DNA from: Maratus speciosus | Taxonomy: Eukaryota; Arthropoda; Arachnida; Araneae; Salticidae | Direction: 5' to 3' | Length of the DNA: 64,000 nucleotides | Assembly (NCBI GenBank): GCA_963932465.1 | Contig: OZ010794.1 | Coordinates: 443,983,502 to 444,047,501 of the forward strand | Shown: positions 59,890 through 64,000 of the stretch, piece by piece | How positions within the stretch are numbered: the first letter of the stretch is position 1 | Layout: each line of letters starts with the position of its first letter | The notes under the pieces: model-generated | What the model saw: only the letters and a program-made list of their open reading frames with translations | What the model was told of the DNA's origin: nothing | The model's database searches: none | Translations under genes and position numbers: made by a program

Positions 59890-60136
59890 GCCCTACGAGT
59901 GTCCGAGAGGTTCTGCTCTCGAAGCTGGTAGACGGGAGGTGCTGGGTTCGAACCCAATCGCGCCCGTCGGCCTAACCGTTTCGGAGTTTACGTGGTTTTC
60001 TTCGAAACCGTGGATTCCCATCCGTAAATACAGGTTAGGTTCCCTTAGAAAGACCCCCACGGAGGGCACTCCTCCTAGGGCCTATGTCCCTCGAGTTGAT
60101 AATCGGCCGTCAAAAATCAACCCAACCCAACCCAAA
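59890..60136 (+). mobile_element. tRNA-derived SINE
   Basis: The 5' part resembles a tRNA: GTGTCCGAGAGG at the A-box position and GGTTCGAACCC (59945-59955) as a near-consensus B box, the internal promoter of RNA polymerase III. A non-tRNA body follows, then a short repeated tail (CAACC units) and an A-rich end. Flanking A/T-rich words (CCAAAATTTTAAAAA and CCAAAATTAAAAAAA) may be the target duplication, imperfectly preserved. It would be mobilised in trans by a LINE. The 133-codon frame across it is a chance result of its higher GC. Confidence 0.8.
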
Positions 60137-60597
60137 ATTAAAAAAATTAATTTTTTCTCTATCAATCTATTCTATTGGTAAACCTGTACCGAAAAAACAC
60201 AGGAATCTGCAAAAAAATCTAGATTTATCCGATTTTTCTGGCATTGTAAAATCTTGGTTTACAACGAAAACCAGTGGACGCAGCTAGAGGTTTCTCGCGA
60301 TTTCCCAACATTTGATTTCCAGGTGCATATTGCTTTAAAATACAAAATCAAATTTACTGATGTATCTTGTTTGATTCATGGTTTGTTTCGAGAAACCGAA
60401 TTGGGTATCCACCGAAGTCTACTAGTAGATGACATAAGAAGAAATATAATTCATACTTCTTTTTTACTTTCTTCCATCTTCAATAGAAGAAAGCATGTAA
60501 TCAAAAATTTTTTTAACTTCTGGTTTTAGACGGATTTACACGTTTTACGGGTCAGAGATCCCCAAAAACATGTTTATAGAAAATGTCTGTCTGTCGC

Positions 60598-61060
60598 CAT
60601 TGTACCATCAAAAAGTGTATGAAGTTATGCACAGAATTGAACCAATTTTGGTTTTGAGTTTTTGGCTATGGCAAGCATGTTCTACCTGAATTTGGAAAAA
60701 AACTGCAGGAAAAGAGCGCTTTAAGAGCGATTTTTGTGCCATTTTGAATATTGTACCATCAAAAAGTGCTCGAAGTTATCTATAAAATTGAACCAAATTT
60801 TTTTGTATGTTTTTGGCCATCACAAAAAGGTCCTCCCAGAATTTGGAAAAATTCCACCGGAAGGGAGCGCTGTCATAGCGATTGCCGAAAGGGGGCGCTG
60901 TAATAGCGATTTTTACGCCGTACCATCGAAAAGTGTATGAAATTATGCATAGAATTGAACCAAATTTTTTATGTATGTTTTTGGCCATGGCAAGAAGGTC
61001 CTCCCTGAATTTGGAAATATTCCGCCGAAAGGGGGTACTATAACAGAGATTTTTGTGTAG
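60598..61060 (+). repeat. Three-unit tandem repeat, 150-170 bp
   Basis: TTGTACCATCAAAAAGTG or its variant occurs near 60600, 60752 and 60917. Each is followed by TTGAACCAA(A/T)TTTT, TTTTTGGC(C/T)AT and GAATTTGGAAA. Short GGGAGCGCTGTCATAGCG / GGGGGCGCTGTAATAGCG words are themselves duplicated near 60865-60910. Confidence 0.75.
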
Positions 61061-61980
61061 TTTTCTTGATTTTTCGTAGATTTATTGTACAACGGCGGCT
61101 GATGAAGCGACGAGAACTTCCCATCAGGATAAGCCGACTATTCGCGAACAGCTGATATAAAACAGAAAAATGGAAAACAATTGATTTTAATAAATATCCT
61201 GATCGAGGTTAATTCGTTTTTACTTCGATTAATTGACTGAAGTAGAAATTTAAGATAAAAGTCAAAGTTGATATAGTTTTGAACTAATAAAAATGAAATA
61301 TTGACATTTGTAACAACATTTTGAAATATTAAAATATATGAGATAGAAGAAAGTTTTGGGATTGTCCAATCCAACTAGCTTATTTTTTAATTAAATCTAT
61401 GATAATTAAGCATAAAATGTAGAAGAAATTATCAACGTACTTATTAATTAGGATAATTAAAAATATGTAATTATATGTGATTCAACATCATTCCTCTTAG
61501 GTAAAGAAAATTTAAATAAAAAATCTTCCAAGTTTCAATATTTTTATGTCGTATAAAATTATGGTTAACAGCAAATATTTTTCATGTAGTGTCTATATAT
61601 TTTAAATCGAAAAAAAAATCATTCCGTTGATTTTTTGGCAGTAGACATTAGTTTCTGGGAAAATGTCAGAATCAGCAGACATTTTCTATTTGTATTTTTG
61701 ATAGAATTTAAGGAAAAAAATTTCAAGTACAGAAAAGATGTATAGAAAACTATTTCTCGTACAAAAAATGGTTTTTTCTTGGGATAATAAATGGGACTGT
61801 CTTTTTGGGAAATTATTTTCTTTTCATAAGGACAAAATAAAATACTTTATATAAATTTCAATTGAAGTTATCTAGATAAAAAAGATTCAAGGGCGACGTA
61901 AACTGTTAAAAGGAATATTTTTCTTTTATTATTTTTAGTTTTATTAATATATTCGTCGCTGCCATTTCTTATAACTGGCT
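61061..61980. other. AT-rich intergenic DNA
   Basis: No gene or clear repeat seen. Confidence 0.5.
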
Positions 61981-61984
61981 CCAA

Positions 61985-62650
61985 GAAAGAACAAGAAAGA
62001 AAATATCATGCGTCCAGCCATAGATTATGGAACACTTTCAACACATTCAGAATATTATAACAAAATTTTACAGTTTATTAGGTGGAACGATGTCTAAATA
62101 AACTACTTAGAAAATGAATAATGCAATTACCATCAATAGTCGAAAAAATATCCGCATTTTTTTTGTTCAGCCCTGTATATGGTCTATAGATTTGTATTTT
62201 TACTACATAGTATGACTACATAGTACTAAAAGCTAGTTCAATTTTACGCATAGCACAGTTCAAAATTTCCATTCAGCAGATTACGTCAATAAACGGAAAT
62301 GTACTTGAAATCTTTTGTGTAGCCCTGTATATGATTTATGGAATTTACGCACTATAAATAATATGCAACAAAATAGTTAAATTTAAAAACACCTACCACA
62401 ACTGAAAACGCACTTCCAGCAATTATCCTTCATAGCCAGTATTGTAGCCAAACACTGTAATATATTGCGTGTCCCTGAACGATAAATTATATGCAAACCA
62501 TATACTACAACAAGCACTTTGTATTACTGCTCATGGCATACATAAAATTCAATATGTGTAAAACTGTGCTATATCATTAAAACACACCGCAAACGATTTT
62601 CCCCCATAAGTTATAGTGTAATAGAATGTTTTGAGTGTCCCTGTAAATGA
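61985..62650 (+). repeat. Dispersed repeat (family of 5270-5830 and 22677-23155)
   Basis: It carries AACAAGAAAGAAAATATC, ATGCGTCCAGCCATAG and two CAGCCCTGTATATG(G/A) words. Reverse-complement matches run to 5270-5830 and direct ones to 22690-23155. No coding content. Confidence 0.6.
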
Positions 62651-62689
62651 ACTAGAAATGCTATACACTTCATCTTAAATACTGATCAT

Positions 62690-62830
62690 GCCATAGTAAA
62701 CCTCAATCACATATATCCATTTAATGGCAATTTGACTGTATTTACACGAGTTAGAGCACGGGCAGACAGGCAGACAGACAAACCGAATTCATAAACACTT
62801 TTCAACTTTGTGGAGAAGTGTTAAAAATTA
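62690..62830 (-). repeat. Inverted copy of the 1830-1990 repeat
   Basis: It contains ATTTACACGAGTTAGAGC, a GCAGACAG run, and AAACACTTTTCAACTTTG forming a hairpin with GAAGTGTT. Confidence 0.7.
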
Positions 62831-63161
62831 GAAATTAGGTTTTAGACTCAATAGAACCAGTATTGCACTAATTGTTACACTGCTCTGATACGAGTATTAC
62901 CCAAATAATGAGTTTTTTAGAAATATTACTAATGAAATACTGTAGAATTTCAGTTCTTGAACCCACCAGATGTCGAATAATTCTGTTCTGGAACAATGTA
63001 CTCCTTTTACCTGATATGTTTTCTTGTTACTAACACTGACCGTGCAATGGCTTTAGACTGAGAATATATCCCCTTATATCCCATCAATAACAATTTAGTT
63101 TCATGTCAAACTGATTTTGAACGAATCGAAAAACACTTTAAGAAACTCTTAAACTACACTC

Positions 63162-63352
63162 TTAAAAATTTTGCAGCCTTCTGGCAGGTCATTCGACCGT
63201 TTTTTGAAAAAACAGTTTCATAACAATAATTTAACTATATTCTGACCATAAAATGGCCAATAATATGGTCAGAATAGTGTTAAAATTACGGTTCTGTAAC
63301 CGTTTTCGGAAAAAACGGTCAAATGACCTGTCAGAATGCTGCAAATTTTTAA
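63162..63352. mobile_element. 191-bp foldback MITE
   Basis: The ends TTAAAAATTTTGCAGC and GCTGCAAATTTTTAA are followed inward by CAGGTCATT/AATGACCTG and ACCGTTTT/AAAACGGT pairs. A central TTCTGACCAT ... ATGGTCAGAA hairpin is also present. The flanking duplication is unclear, though TTAA occurs at both limits. Confidence 0.65.
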
Positions 63353-63404
63353 CAGTTACATTCTTGTTTCTCAAATAGAAAGTTTATTTTATTAGCTTTT
63401 GTAA

Positions 63405-63480
63405 GAAAGTTGAAAAGTGTTTATGAATTTGGTTGTCTGACCGCCTGGTCGTTTTTCTATCTGTCTGTCTTCGCTTTAAC
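63405..63480 (+). repeat. Partial copy of the 1830-1990 repeat
   Basis: GTTGAAAAGTGTTTATGAATTTGG followed by a TCTGTCTG run, same orientation as 1830-1990. Another copy appears to begin at 63975 (AACTCGTGTAAATATA) and leaves the window. Confidence 0.65.
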
Positions 63481-64000
63481 CCTTTAATCCATAATTTTTT
63501 ATTTTGCTCAGAAAACATTAAATTTGAGTCGAATTTCGCCAATTATCCTCTAGAAAAATAGCGAACAAATTCATTTATGTTTCTTTTGGACATAATGCCA
63601 TGATGTCACTCCTGAGTTTCAAAAAGTGATAATTTTAAATTATATACTTACGTTAAAGTGTTTACACTCCACAATAACAACTATTCAATAGATGATATTT
63701 TTTTTTTATAATGCTTTTAATAGTTTGCAGGATTAATAATGACTACCTTATAAAGATAGAGAAAAAAACGCCAGTTGAGCATATTGCGAGCAGTATTAAC
63801 AAAAGATGTTGTAACCTCATTGTGATAGCAAATGAGAACAAAAACAGACTTCACGACCTTAAATGCATGTTATCACACCTAAGTAACGCATAATAGTTCA
63901 CAAAAAAGAAAAACAACAATAGAAAGCGTCAAATGGCAAAAAAGATCACGGGAGTTACACTGTGCATTTAAAGGTTAACTCGTGTAAATATACTCGGATT

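Noticed and set aside
59890..59962. Functional tRNA gene
   Set aside because: It has A- and B-box-like words, but I see no acceptor pairing or clean cloverleaf, and it continues into a SINE body and tail.
59780..60181. 133-codon plus-strand frame
   Set aside because: It crosses a tRNA-derived SINE and a hAT fragment. The frame is open only because of the SINE's higher GC.

Overview
This is AT-rich animal genomic DNA. I see no host protein-coding gene I would defend and no functional host RNA gene. The dense mix of Tigger/pogo-, hAT-, piggyBac- and Tc1-like short elements, a tRNA-derived SINE, a Ty3/gypsy LTR retrotransposon and many short tandem arrays suggests an arthropod. An arachnid is my best guess, but the sequence does not prove it.

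The centre is one complete, young Ty3/gypsy-type LTR retrotransposon, 27005-42236. Its 2.1-kb LTRs differ by roughly 11 substitutions by eye and it is flanked by the 5-bp duplication catac. It has a gag region broken by several frameshifts and stops, an intact 1184-codon pol (protease, reverse transcriptase, RNase H, integrase), a polypurine tract, and a 4.45-kb untranslated stretch between pol and the 3' end with no env. A 790-bp Tigger-like MITE lies inside its 3' part.

Left of it (1-27004): a piggyBac-like MITE (118-426), a palindrome-ended repeat (701-1125), a TIR repeat (1994-2909), a 2.2-kb DNA transposon with a decayed coding remnant (3021-5229), Tigger-like MITEs (11803-12551, 13844-14622), a 55-bp satellite array broken by two MITEs (15440-17315), a tandem duplication whose first copy took two hAT-type insertions (18331-22676), a foldback element carrying a TTAA-flanked MITE (about 24017-24805), and a GC-rich exon-like island (24866-25345).

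Right of it (42237-64000): a hammerhead-like motif of Penelope type, a Tigger-like MITE (44928-45761), a Tc1-like long-TIR element (48177-49242), an A-B-A partial tandem repeat (51143-52279), a Tigger element with a dead transposase C-terminus (52280-53122), a three-level nest (53690-56050), a broken tandem array (56890-58610), a hAT fragment (59086-59860), a tRNA-derived SINE (59890-60136) and further dispersed repeats.

The elements do not form a pathway. What the window offers is an insertion history that can be ordered, because several insertions still have a paralogous empty site nearby.
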